From assembly GCA_900769545.1 (NCBI GenBank), contig CAAGGZ010000055.1:1-34063 (forward strand): 34,063 nt of DNA. Reading direction: 5' to 3'. The position numbers and the translations under genes are program-made. Positions within the stretch are counted from its first letter, which is position 1, and each line of letters begins with the position of its first letter. This DNA comes from Clostridia bacterium. Its GTDB lineage: Bacteria > Bacillota > Clostridia > Christensenellales > Borkfalkiaceae. Shown here piece by piece: positions 1 through 6,585 of the stretch. The notes under the pieces are model-generated. The model saw only the letters and a list, made by a program, of their open reading frames with translations. It did not search any database and was not told the DNA's origin.

Positions 1-19
1 CACGACGCTCTTCCGATCT
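1..19. other. Illumina TruSeq adapter remnant (left end)
   Basis: The first 19 bases match the 3' end of the Illumina TruSeq universal (read 1) adapter, ending in CTTCCGATCT. This is library sequence, not genome. Genomic sequence begins at about base 20. The small gene next to it is therefore cut by the end of the assembly, not by a biological event. Confidence 0.96.
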
Positions 20-166
20 TTTTATAGAGGCTACGTCGTCCATTTCAATACATTTGCCACAATTATCGCATACTTTATTAGGATCTAAATCGCAAGTTTC
101 GCACTCCAAGCAGCCAATACACTCTCTTTCGTATAATACGCATTGTTGTCCGTGTTTTTTCTCCAT
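20..166 (-). CDS. Cys-rich small protein, 3' end missing (partial)
   Basis: The start codon (ATG at 166-164) follows a perfect AGGAGG ribosome site five bases upstream. Forty-nine codons are present before the contig runs into adapter, so the C-terminus is unknown. The visible part has eight cysteines, at residues 9, 16, 19, 22, 25, 33, 36 and 39, in two runs: CxxCxxCxxC, then CxxCxxC. This spacing suggests binding of zinc or an iron-sulfur cluster. I do not recognise the family and give no function. It is divergent from lexA and has a good sigma-A promoter (TTGATT, 16 bp, TATAAT). A link to SOS control is possible from position only. The strong ribosome site, clean promoter and regular cysteines make it a real gene despite its size. 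Confidence 0.75.
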
Positions 167-194
167 AAAAACCTCCTAAACACTCTTTTATACT

Positions 195-222
195 ATTATA
201 ACAAAAAATTTTTAAAAATCAA
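195..222 (-). promoter_or_regulatory. sigma-A promoter of the Cys-rich gene
   Basis: On the - strand, TTGATT (222-217) and TATAAT (200-195) are separated by 16 bp, with a TG one base upstream of the -10 (extended -10). It fires leftward into the Cys-rich gene and lies back to back with the lexA promoter. Confidence 0.65.
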
Positions 223-234
223 GCATTTTATTGT

Positions 235-246
235 AAACATTTGTTT
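235..246. promoter_or_regulatory. possible LexA operator between divergent promoters
   Basis: AAACATTTGTTT is an inverted repeat with the 4-bp spacing of the Gram-positive LexA box (GAAC-N4-GTTC) but with the outer base changed symmetrically in each half. It overlaps the lexA -35 element and lies between the two divergent promoters, where an autoregulatory site is expected. The match is imperfect, so this is a suggestion only. Confidence 0.35.
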
Positions 247-273
247 GCTTTTTGTGAAAAAGTATGCTATAAT
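245..273 (+). promoter_or_regulatory. promoter of lexA
   Basis: An extended -10, TGCTATAAT, ends at 273. A weak -35 (TTGCTT, 245-250) lies 17 bp upstream. The ribosome site GTGAGG (293-298) lies 11 bases before the lexA ATG. Confidence 0.6.
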
Positions 274-309
274 ATTATCGAGCTATATAATAGTGAGGTT
301 TACTTACAT

Positions 310-909
310 ATGATAAACGAAGAAAAATTGATTAAAGTAATGGATTATATCCGCAAATTTTCGGAAGAAAACGGTTATACGCCTTCCGTTCGTGAGATTG
401 GTAAGGAATGTGGAATCAAATCCACGGCAACGGTACACAGTTATTTGGAAAAATTACAAAATCGCGGTTATCTGAATAAGGCCACCAATAAAAAACGTTC
501 AGTTACGATTGGTAAAAGCAGCGGCGTTTCCATTCCCCTTGTTGGTACTGTTACCGCAGGGCAACCGATTTTTGCATACGAAAATTACGAAGATTATTAT
601 ACTTTTCCTGCCGGTGAGTTCCGTGGGGAGGAATTGTTTATGTTGCGCGTTCAAGGCGAATCCATGATTGAAGCCGGCATTTTTGACGGAGACAAAATTA
701 TCGTTCGCCGTCAGCCTACGGCTCGTTTAAATGAGATTGTTGTCGCGCTCATTGAAGACTCCGCAACCGTAAAGCGTTTGACGGAAATAAACAGCGAACG
801 CATTGTTTTACACCCCGAGAACGCTACCATGTCCGACTTTATTTATCGACCTGAAGAAGTTACCATTCTCGGAAAAGTTGTCGGATTGATTCGCAGTGAT
901 ATTTGTTAA
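310..909 (+). CDS. lexA: LexA, SOS-response transcriptional repressor
   Basis: The 199-residue protein is full length for LexA. An N-terminal winged-helix domain (about 1-65, with the conserved TPSVREIG segment) binds the operator, and an S24 self-cleavage domain follows. The Ala83-Gly84 scissile bond is in VTAGQ, the catalytic Ser118 in GESM and the catalytic Lys155 in ATVKRL, so autoproteolysis stimulated by RecA on DNA damage should be intact. The reading frame is open further upstream, but the start at 310 begins exactly at the family N-terminus and has a GTGAGG site in front. It is the only + strand gene here. It faces grpB tail to tail across a shared terminator and is divergent from the Cys-rich gene. 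Autoregulation is likely; a possible operator lies at 235-246. Confidence 0.97.
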   Translation: MINEEKLIKVMDYIRKFSEENGYTPSVREIGKECGIKSTATVHSYLEKLQNRGYLNKATNKKRSVTIGKSSGVSIPLVGTVTAGQPIFAYENYEDYYTFPAGEFRGEELFMLRVQGESMIEAGIFDGDKIIVRRQPTARLNEIVVALIEDSATVKRLTEINSERIVLHPENATMSDFIYRPEEVTILGKVVGLIRSDIC

Positions 910-916
910 TATTATA

Positions 917-950
917 AAAAAGTAGTCTGGAAACAACCAAACTACTTTTT
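917..950. terminator. bidirectional terminator between lexA and the grpB-like gene
   Basis: A 10-bp stem (AAAAAGTAGT, 917-926, with ACTACTTTTT, 941-950) has A and T tracts on opposite sides, so it can end transcription from both directions. The stop codon of the converging gene (944-942) lies inside the right arm. Confidence 0.8.
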
Positions 951-1499
951 ATTTTTTTCTTCTTTGGCTAAATTTGTATATTTGCGCACAAACTCTGTTT
1001 TGGCATTGGTATATCCATCTCTATTGTATTCGTAAACTTTCCATAAGGAAAGCTTTAAAGCTTCATATTCTTTGGCAATATCCAAATGGCTGTTGAGATA
1101 TTCTCTAAAATGTACTTCATCAATGTCACCGCTCAACCGCAAATGAATATGGAATACTCGTTCTGAAAAGCCCTTTTCCGTATATCCCTTATTCAAAGAA
1201 ATGTGCTCTGCTCTTTGGCTCATAAGCAAATAGCCGTTTTCTTGTAAAATAGAAGCAAACAGTCGCAATTCTTGCACGTCTTTTGCCTCAATCAAAATAT
1301 CTATAATTGGTTTTGCCCAAATGCCCTGAATTGCCGTACTTCCAATATGATATATATTTTCAGCCTCGCAAGGCAATAAGTTCATGATATATTCTTTTTC
1401 TTCTTTATACCACTGCTGCCAATATTCTTGAGGCTCTGTTAAGAAAATAGGAAACAGAGCCCATAATTCCTCTAAAGTCATTTCTGATAATTTTTTCAT
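942..1499 (-). CDS. GrpB/UPF0157 family nucleotidyltransferase-fold protein
   Basis: The 185-residue protein has the family signature HIGSTAIQGIWAKPIIDI at about residues 51-68, which holds the GS motif and acidic residue of the nucleotidyltransferase fold. The family is widespread, often encoded alone, and its substrate is not established; some fused members occur with dephospho-CoA kinase. The ATG at 1499 has only a weak AGG just upstream. TACAAT ends six bases before the ATG, but no convincing -35 accompanies it, so the gene may depend on read-through from rluB. The stop codon is in the terminator shared with lexA. Family assignment is firm; biochemical role unknown. Confidence 0.88.
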   Translation of the reverse strand: MKKLSEMTLEELWALFPIFLTEPQEYWQQWYKEEKEYIMNLLPCEAENIYHIGSTAIQGIWAKPIIDILIEAKDVQELRLFASILQENGYLLMSQRAEHISLNKGYTEKGFSERVFHIHLRLSGDIDEVHFREYLNSHLDIAKEYEALKLSLWKVYEYNRDGYTNAKTEFVRKYTNLAKEEKNKK

Positions 1500-1517
1500 A
1501 TGCCTATTGTAAAATTA

Positions 1518-1542
1518 GACCACGAACATAACGTTCATGGTC
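1518..1542 (-). terminator. hairpin after rluB
   Basis: GACCACGAAC (1518-1527) and GTTCATGGTC (1533-1542) form a 10-bp stem with one C-A mismatch and a 5-base loop. On the - strand it is followed by a short T-rich run (TAATTTTA), so termination after rluB is probably incomplete. Confidence 0.45.
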
Positions 1543-1549
1543 ATTTTCT

Positions 1550-2254
1550 TTATAATCCTTTCAAGTATTCGATTTCAAACGGCGTTAAAGGACGAATTTC
1601 GCCCCTGTTTAACCCTTTGAGCTTTAACTGTCCGATACTCACGCGGCGTAAGAGCTCCACATTCTTGCCAATTGCTTCAAACATACGGCGAACCTGACGG
1701 TTTTTCCCTTCCGTGATAGTAATATGCACTTTGGTATAATCCTTATGCGTTTCTACAATGTGCGCCTTACACTTTTTCGTCATAACGCCGTCGAGCTCCA
1801 CCCCCGAACGCAAAGGATTGAGGTCTTTCTCCGTGAGCGTTCCCTCGATTTTCGCCATATAAGTTTTAGGAATCTCACTGCTTGGATGCGTCAAACGGAA
1901 CGCCAAATCTCCGTCATTCGTAAAAATTAACAAACCTTCCGTTTCGTAGTCCAAACGACCAACAGGGAATACTCTACCAACGTTTTCAGGTAATAAATCC
2001 ATTACCGTTTTTCTGCCTCTATCGTCCGATACGGTACAAATAACCCCTTTAGGTTTGTTCATAATATAATATTCTTCTTTCTTTTCTTCCATAGAAAGAG
2101 AAACGTTATCTACCGTTACAACGTCGCCTTCTTCAACCGTTGCACCCAATGTTGCCAAAACGCCGTTGATGGTTACTCTACCGTCTTCAATCATTTTATC
2201 AGCGTGACGACGACTTGCTATGCCTTTTTCTGCTAAAAATTTATTGATTCTCAT
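1550..2254 (-). CDS. rluB: RluB/RsuA-family rRNA pseudouridine synthase
   Basis: The 234-residue enzyme isomerises a uridine in ribosomal RNA; in characterised RluB proteins this is in helix 89-90 of 23S rRNA. An N-terminal S4 RNA-binding domain (about 1-60, beginning MRINKFLAEKGIASRR) is followed by the catalytic domain. The catalytic aspartate is Asp102 in GRLDYETEG, with NKPKG before it and the conserved GKNRQVRRM near the C-terminus. The start at 2254 is preferred because it is the family N-terminus and follows AAGAAGG; the frame is open for 27 more codons upstream, but these overlap the preceding gene and resemble nothing. It lies 25 bases after the DD-carboxypeptidase gene, an order common in Clostridia, and is the last gene of the M50-scpAB operon. 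Confidence 0.94.
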   Translation of the reverse strand: MRINKFLAEKGIASRRHADKMIEDGRVTINGVLATLGATVEEGDVVTVDNVSLSMEEKKEEYYIMNKPKGVICTVSDDRGRKTVMDLLPENVGRVFPVGRLDYETEGLLIFTNDGDLAFRLTHPSSEIPKTYMAKIEGTLTEKDLNPLRSGVELDGVMTKKCKAHIVETHKDYTKVHITITEGKNRQVRRMFEAIGKNVELLRRVSIGQLKLKGLNRGEIRPLTPFEIEYLKGL

Positions 2255-2279
2255 AAATGCCTTCTTTCGTTTTTTCACA

Positions 2280-3332
2280 TTATAGTTTATATAAATTTCC
2301 TGAAAAAAGCAACTGTTTTGAAAGATATAATTCAAATTGTCCGATTATTTCATCCTTTTTTGCCTGATTTGAGCAATTTTCACTCGGAATTACCTTAATT
2401 TCGACCAATTCTTTTTCTTCTGGTAAGAGCGGATAGTGATAATCCTGTTTCGTAACTCCTTGCAATACTGCTTTATCCTTTTTAACTGCAATAGGCGTTT
2501 CTTTACCTATCAATTTTTCATAGGTATATTGTGCAAAAGCATCCTCTAAAAGCATACAGGAGCGTTCATAAGTTGTCGGACAATTTAAAACGGTTGAAAC
2601 GAGTGTCATACCGTTTCGCTCTACTGCCGCAACCAAACATCTGCCCGCTTGCTTTGTATACCCTGTTTTTATACCGTTTCCACCTTCGCATAATTGCAGT
2701 ATTTTATTCTTATTCGTCCAATTTCTCGGCGCATAATAGCGGGTTGCGACAATTTCACGAAACTGGGTATTATGCATGGCATAACACGATATCAAGTTTA
2801 AGTCGTGCGCTGTCGTAAAATGCCCATCGTAAGGCAATCCGTGCGGATTGAGAAAATTGCTGTTTAACGCCCCTGCCTTTTGCGATATTAGGTTCATTTT
2901 AGCAGAAAATTCCTCTTCAGTTCCTGCGCAATCAATTGCAAGCGCTGTCGCGCAATCATTACCCGAACGAAGCATCAGCCCGTATAACAAATCCTTTATC
3001 GAATATTTTTCATCTTTTTTAAGATACACGGAAGAGCCTTCAATTCCCACCGCCTCTTGCGGAATTAGGATTTCTTTTTCAATCGAATCATACGCTTCTA
3101 AGACCGTAATAGCCGTTACTATCTTTGTTGTGCTCGCCATTGGCATTCGAACGTCCCCGTTTTTTTCATACAAAACCCGACGGCTGTGAAGCTCCATAAC
3201 GCACTCTGCTTTCCCTTCCGTATAAGCCGTTTCGGCTCTCACACTCGGGATAAAAAATATTGGCGTGAATGCAGTTAAAACATAGGAAAACAGCAAGCTA
3301 ACGGATAAAATTTTCAATAATAACTTGCGCAT
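2280..3332 (-). CDS. serine-type D-Ala-D-Ala carboxypeptidase (PBP5/DacF family)
   Basis: This secreted peptidase of 350 residues removes the terminal D-Ala from peptidoglycan stem peptides. A signal peptide spans about residues 1-33 (cleavage near VRA-ET). The three active-site motifs are complete: S67-T-T-K70, S123-G-N125 and K222-T-G224. A C-terminal beta-rich domain follows, but the protein ends (…LYKL) without the amphipathic anchor helix seen in many PBP5 proteins, so it may be only loosely attached to the membrane. The gene starts 6 bases after the ytfJ stop and precedes rluB. The gerW neighbour suggests, but does not prove, a sporulation-linked cell-wall role. It is a paralogue of the gene at 8080-9291. 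Confidence 0.93.
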   Translation of the reverse strand: MRKLLLKILSVSLLFSYVLTAFTPIFFIPSVRAETAYTEGKAECVMELHSRRVLYEKNGDVRMPMASTTKIVTAITVLEAYDSIEKEILIPQEAVGIEGSSVYLKKDEKYSIKDLLYGLMLRSGNDCATALAIDCAGTEEEFSAKMNLISQKAGALNSNFLNPHGLPYDGHFTTAHDLNLISCYAMHNTQFREIVATRYYAPRNWTNKNKILQLCEGGNGIKTGYTKQAGRCLVAAVERNGMTLVSTVLNCPTTYERSCMLLEDAFAQYTYEKLIGKETPIAVKKDKAVLQGVTKQDYHYPLLPEEKELVEIKVIPSENCSNQAKKDEIIGQFELYLSKQLLFSGNLYKL

Positions 3333-3338
3333 AAAATT

Positions 3339-3710
3339 TTATTCTTTTACAACAATGTCGCGAAGAATTTCCCCTGCGCGTTCAATTAAATTGTCAATGG
3401 GCTCATCTGTGATTCGCAAAATATGACAACTCTGTCCGTCGTCAATCAAAAAACCCATAGGTTTCATACTCACAACAGCACCGCTACCGCCTGCAAACGG
3501 AAAAGACTCCGTTTCTTTTACAACTTTAACGTCGCCGTATTCTCCACCACCCGTTAAGTTTCCTAACGTTACTTTAGAAAACGGAATCACTTGAACACCG
3601 CTCGCAGTAATAATCGGCTTCCCGATAACCATATTCACGTCAGCCAGCGCGTCGAGCTTTTCAATCGAAGAATCAATTAAATTGTTGATTTTTTGATTTT
3701 TTTCTGCCAT
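3339..3710 (-). CDS. ytfJ: GerW/YtfJ-family sporulation protein
   Basis: A protein of 123 residues, close to usual family length. The glycine-rich core (IGKPI near residue 29, then GGGEYGD and GGSGAVVSMKPMGFL) is typical of the YtfJ/GerW family. In Bacillus subtilis, YtfJ is made in the forespore and is needed for germination in L-alanine; its molecular activity is unknown. Its first 34 bases overlap the end of the DUF2953 gene, the same pairing as ytfI-ytfJ in Bacillus, which suggests translational coupling. AAGGAG lies 14 bases before the ATG. It supports the view that the host makes endospores. Confidence 0.93.
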   Translation of the reverse strand: MAEKNQKINNLIDSSIEKLDALADVNMVIGKPIITASGVQVIPFSKVTLGNLTGGGEYGDVKVVKETESFPFAGGSGAVVSMKPMGFLIDDGQSCHILRITDEPIDNLIERAGEILRDIVVKE

Positions 3711-4228
3711 ATAATTTTCAATTTCTCCTTTAAAAACTTAAAAAAATTACGCAACAAAATAAATAAATTAAAAAATAGCGTACTGTGTAGCGAAATCTTT
3801 AAATTGCTTCCATTCGTTAGCCAAACGGTATTTACAACTTCTTTTCGGTTTCCGCCTTTTATAAAAAAGAGCAGTCGAATAACTCCGTGCGTTGCTATAA
3901 TCGGCAATAAATATTCGGCTCCCGTTTCCGTTGTCAGTGAAAAAGACTTTAACCGAAAGGTCTTGATAAACGAAAAACGTTTACGTTCACTATTCAACTG
4001 GGAATATGGTATCAAAACCGCTTTCTTTTCCGAGCGGTGAACGGCAATTCCGCCGTCATACGTAGCGATATAACCACCCATAAGTTTGATAAATTTATAA
4101 CCGTACACGGAGAATGCCAACTTTCTCCCCATAACATCATAATAAATGTTCGTTTCTAAAAAAATCGGCGTAAATAATAGCAACGCCAATAAAATTGTTG
4201 CTAAAACAAAAAAAACGAACCCACCCAT
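3677..4228 (-). CDS. ytfI: DUF2953 (YtfI-like) membrane protein
   Basis: A 183-residue protein with an N-terminal membrane helix (about residues 3-25), a soluble middle part, a hydrophobic stretch near 148-160 and a very basic C-terminus (KEKLKIIWQKKIKKS). I place it in the DUF2953 family mainly by its position directly before ytfJ, as in Bacillus ytfI-ytfJ, and by its overall layout; no catalytic motif is visible. Its start codon lies inside a perfect 7-bp hairpin (4224-4242) and has no clear Shine-Dalgarno site, so translation may be weak or controlled. Function unknown; a sporulation-associated role is inferred from the neighbour. Confidence 0.75.
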   Translation of the reverse strand: MGGFVFFVLATILLALLLFTPIFLETNIYYDVMGRKLAFSVYGYKFIKLMGGYIATYDGGIAVHRSEKKAVLIPYSQLNSERKRFSFIKTFRLKSFSLTTETGAEYLLPIIATHGVIRLLFFIKGGNRKEVVNTVWLTNGSNLKISLHSTLFFNLFILLRNFFKFLKEKLKIIWQKKIKKSTI

Positions 4229-4242
4229 ATCAACAATATGGG
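4224..4242 (-). promoter_or_regulatory. hairpin that sequesters the ytfI-like start codon
   Basis: CCCATAT (4224-4230) pairs perfectly with ATATGGG (4236-4242) across a 5-base loop. On the - strand mRNA the ATG (4228-4226) is inside the stem. There is no purine-rich ribosome site just upstream. Confidence 0.4.
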
Positions 4243-4274
4243 CAGGTCCACAAAAAATATGTATTGCTTATTTT

Positions 4275-4985
4275 TTATTGAATTTTAATAATACCGTCTT
4301 CAATATCTTTTAAGAAATCCGGCAATTCAAAGCCTTCCGTGTCTGTCTTTGTCGGCGCGATTTCCATCTGTTCTTCTTCGGGCTGCATCAATTCAGGATC
4401 CGCATCGGGATCATAAACGTCTTTTTCGTACAAGTAATTGCTCGTATTATCCTCAAGCGCATTAAGCTCCGCAATCTTCTTCATAAGCTCTTCATAGTCA
4501 GGCAATTCCGCCAAAGACTTGAGTTTAAATCGTTTTAAGAAATTATCTGTAGTTGCGTACTGGACAGGACGCCCAGGCGAATCTTTTCTTCCACAAGGCG
4601 TAATCATATCTAAACTTAACAGCGTAGAAATTGCATAGTCGCTGTTGATACCACGAACAGACTCCAATTCACTACGAGTTATTGGCTGCTTATAAGCCAC
4701 AATAGCAGCGCATTCCAAAATGGTTTTGGTAAATTCCTTTTCGCGAATAGGCATCAATACCTGCGCAATCAAATCCTTATATTCAGGATTGGTGGCAAAC
4801 TGTAACTTGTGGTTAAAATTTAAAAGTCTGATACCGCAAATTCCAGTATATTTCTTTTCCAACTGGCGAATCGCTTCGTCAACGTCTCTCTTGCTGACGT
4901 CAAGCTTTTCACGCAACAAATCGACAGGAACAGCGTCCCCTGCGGCAAATAAAATCGCCTCAATTATATTCGTCAATTTCTCCAA
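4275..4985 (-). CDS. scpB: ScpB, segregation and condensation protein B
   Basis: The kite subunit of the SMC-ScpAB condensin complex, which binds the SMC-ScpA bridge and helps fold and separate chromosomes. Two winged-helix domains are visible, starting with the conserved NIIEAILFAAGD and including EFTKTILECAAIVAYKQPITRSE, with GRPVQYATTDNFL after them. The acidic tail (about 190-236) is typical. The start is uncertain: no ATG fits. I prefer TTG at 4985, which gives 236 residues, the family N-terminus and a GAGG nine bases upstream. GTG at 5000 or TTG at 5036 would add up to 17 residues. It overlaps the end of scpA by 26 bases, indicating coupled translation. Confidence 0.93.
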   Translation of the reverse strand: MEKLTNIIEAILFAAGDAVPVDLLREKLDVSKRDVDEAIRQLEKKYTGICGIRLLNFNHKLQFATNPEYKDLIAQVLMPIREKEFTKTILECAAIVAYKQPITRSELESVRGINSDYAISTLLSLDMITPCGRKDSPGRPVQYATTDNFLKRFKLKSLAELPDYEELMKKIAELNALEDNTSNYLYEKDVYDPDADPELMQPEEEQMEIAPTKTDTEGFELPDFLKDIEDGIIKIQ

Positions 4986-5772
4986 TTTCTTCGTCCTCAC
5001 TTCTATTAGGATTTTTCTTAATCGTAATTGAAGCAAAAAGTTCTTCTTGCTCCACTACGATAAATTGGTGTTTTAAGAGCTCCAACAACGCTTGGAAGGT
5101 TGTTACAATTTCGGTTGTAGCCGAATCGTTTTCAAACAATTCTTCAAACTGCATAGATTCTCTCGAAGCTACCGTTTCGCGGATATGTTTTATCTTATCT
5201 CTAACCGTGTATACGTCTTTGGGAATTTCTCTAGGCGGTGGAGCCGCACGCTTTTGTCCTTCCAAACGCATCAGCATTTTGGTAAAGGCTTTCATCAAGC
5301 CGTCGAGCGTAAGGTCTTTATACTGTACCTGCACCCCTGTAAGGTCTTTGTCTGGCTTCTTGAAGAAATACCCAACAGTTTCCCTTTCTTTGAGTTTTTC
5401 CGCCTCTTCCTTGAGCATTTTATACTCTTCAAGGGTACGAATGAGTTCCTGCTCGGGATCGTCCTCTTCGTCGTAGTAATCGTCAAAACCGTCATCAGGC
5501 GGAGGTACTAAGCTTCTTGCTTTAATATCGATAATCGTTGCGGCTATATTCAAATATTCGCTCGCCTTTTCAATATCCAAATATGGAAGCCCTTTCATAT
5601 ACGATAAGAATTGTTCCGTTACCTGCGAAACAAAAACATCTTTAATTTCAATTTCTTCCTGTTTAATAAGATGAAGCAACAAATCGAGCGGTCCCTCGAA
5701 ATTATCAAGGACTGTCGTATAGTCTACTTCCGCTTCAAAATTCTTAACAGATTCCACCGTTAATTTATCCAT
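4960..5772 (-). CDS. scpA: ScpA, segregation and condensation protein A (kleisin)
   Basis: The 270-residue kleisin subunit bridges the SMC head and neck in the chromosome-condensing SMC-ScpAB complex. The N-terminal SMC-binding part carries the hallmark FEGPLDLLLHLIKQEEIEI (about 25-43) and DIEKASEYLNIAATIIDIKARSL. The middle has the usual acidic linker (DDYYDEEDDPEQE), and the C-terminal winged helix ends near the stop. The start at ATG 5772 follows AAGGGAGA at normal distance; a TTG seven codons upstream is also in frame but sits on that ribosome site. It is directly preceded by the M50 protease gene and overlaps scpB. Confidence 0.95.
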   Translation of the reverse strand: MDKLTVESVKNFEAEVDYTTVLDNFEGPLDLLLHLIKQEEIEIKDVFVSQVTEQFLSYMKGLPYLDIEKASEYLNIAATIIDIKARSLVPPPDDGFDDYYDEEDDPEQELIRTLEEYKMLKEEAEKLKERETVGYFFKKPDKDLTGVQVQYKDLTLDGLMKAFTKMLMRLEGQKRAAPPPREIPKDVYTVRDKIKHIRETVASRESMQFEELFENDSATTEIVTTFQALLELLKHQFIVVEQEELFASITIKKNPNRSEDEEIGEIDEYN

Positions 5773-5793
5773 GTAAATCTCCCTTTTTCGCAA

Positions 5794-6480
5794 TTAAAAA
5801 ATCGCATTAAAAATCAAACCCCACAATTTTGTTATAGGCCAACCGAGAATATTCATTGCAAAAGACATTACGTAACTCAAAATGTCTATATATCCAAGCA
5901 CAGGAATATAATCGGCTGCCATACTAAGCACAATCAAACCCAATAAAATATAATGACCATATTGACGTAAAAACCAGTAAATTTTTCCGCGCTTTTTATT
6001 GAGCGCATCCATTATTCTGAATCCGTCGAGCGGATATAAAGGCAATAAATTGAACACGCAAAAATTTAAAGAATAAGCAAAGAGGTAATAGAACAAGAAA
6101 TAGAAAAACAGTTCTGCATACGTCCCTGCTACTATTGGCAATAAAAAGTTAAGCACCAATATAAGCATTGGAAAAAACAAAAATGCCATTAAATAATTGG
6201 TTATAACCCCTGCCGCAGAAGTCCAAAAACAGCCTTTACGGTAATTGTCAAAGTTGTTAGGATTGACAGGAACGGGTTTTGCCCAACCAAATCCTGCAAT
6301 CGCAAACAAAACTACCCCTAACGGGTCAAAGTGTTTTATAGGGTTCAATGTCATTCTTCCAGAATATTTTGCAGTTGGGTCGCCGCACTTGTTTGCAACG
6401 AACGCATGAGCAAATTCATGGAAGGAAAGTACTACAATAACAGCCAAAAAACTGGCGAGAAGTTCAACAAAACGATCCAT
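5794..6480 (-). CDS. site-2-protease family (M50) membrane metalloprotease
   Basis: A 228-residue integral membrane protein with about five to six hydrophobic helices. The zinc site is complete: His21-Glu22-x-x-His25 in SFHEFAHAF and Asp152 in NLLPLYPLDGFR, as in YwhC/Rip-type site-2 proteases, which cut membrane-embedded substrates. No PDZ domain is present, as is usual for this small Firmicute subgroup. It is the first gene of an operon with scpA, scpB, ytfI-like, ytfJ, a DD-carboxypeptidase and rluB, a Clostridia gene order. Its promoter ends only nine bases before the ATG and there is no Shine-Dalgarno site, so the message is probably almost leaderless. Substrate unknown. Confidence 0.93.
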   Translation of the reverse strand: MDRFVELLASFLAVIVVLSFHEFAHAFVANKCGDPTAKYSGRMTLNPIKHFDPLGVVLFAIAGFGWAKPVPVNPNNFDNYRKGCFWTSAAGVITNYLMAFLFFPMLILVLNFLLPIVAGTYAELFFYFLFYYLFAYSLNFCVFNLLPLYPLDGFRIMDALNKKRGKIYWFLRQYGHYILLGLIVLSMAADYIPVLGYIDILSYVMSFAMNILGWPITKLWGLIFNAIF

Positions 6481-6489
6481 AATAAAAAT

Positions 6490-6518
6490 ATTATAACATA
6501 TTGCTTGAAAAAAATCAA
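6490..6518 (-). promoter_or_regulatory. sigma-A promoter of the M50-scpAB operon
   Basis: On the - strand, TTGATT (6518-6513), 17 bp, then TATAAT (6495-6490), with TG one base upstream of the -10. Transcription should begin about 6483, two or three bases before the ATG at 6480. Confidence 0.8.
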
Positions 6519-6539
6519 GTAGGCTATGTGTAAAAATAA

Positions 6540-6561
6540 CGAAAAAAACAAATTTTTCTCG
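6540..6561 (-). terminator. probable terminator of lysA
   Basis: CGAGAAAAA pairs with TTTTTTTCG (one G-U pair) on the - strand, followed by TTATTTTTA. It lies 25 bases beyond the lysA stop and just upstream of the M50 promoter. Confidence 0.5.
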
Positions 6562-6585
6562 CCGTTTTTGTTGGAAGACGAGTAG

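Noticed and set aside
1522..1537. GAAC-N5-GTTC as a second LexA box
   Set aside because: Spacing is 5, not 4, and the bases are the two arms of the hairpin after rluB.
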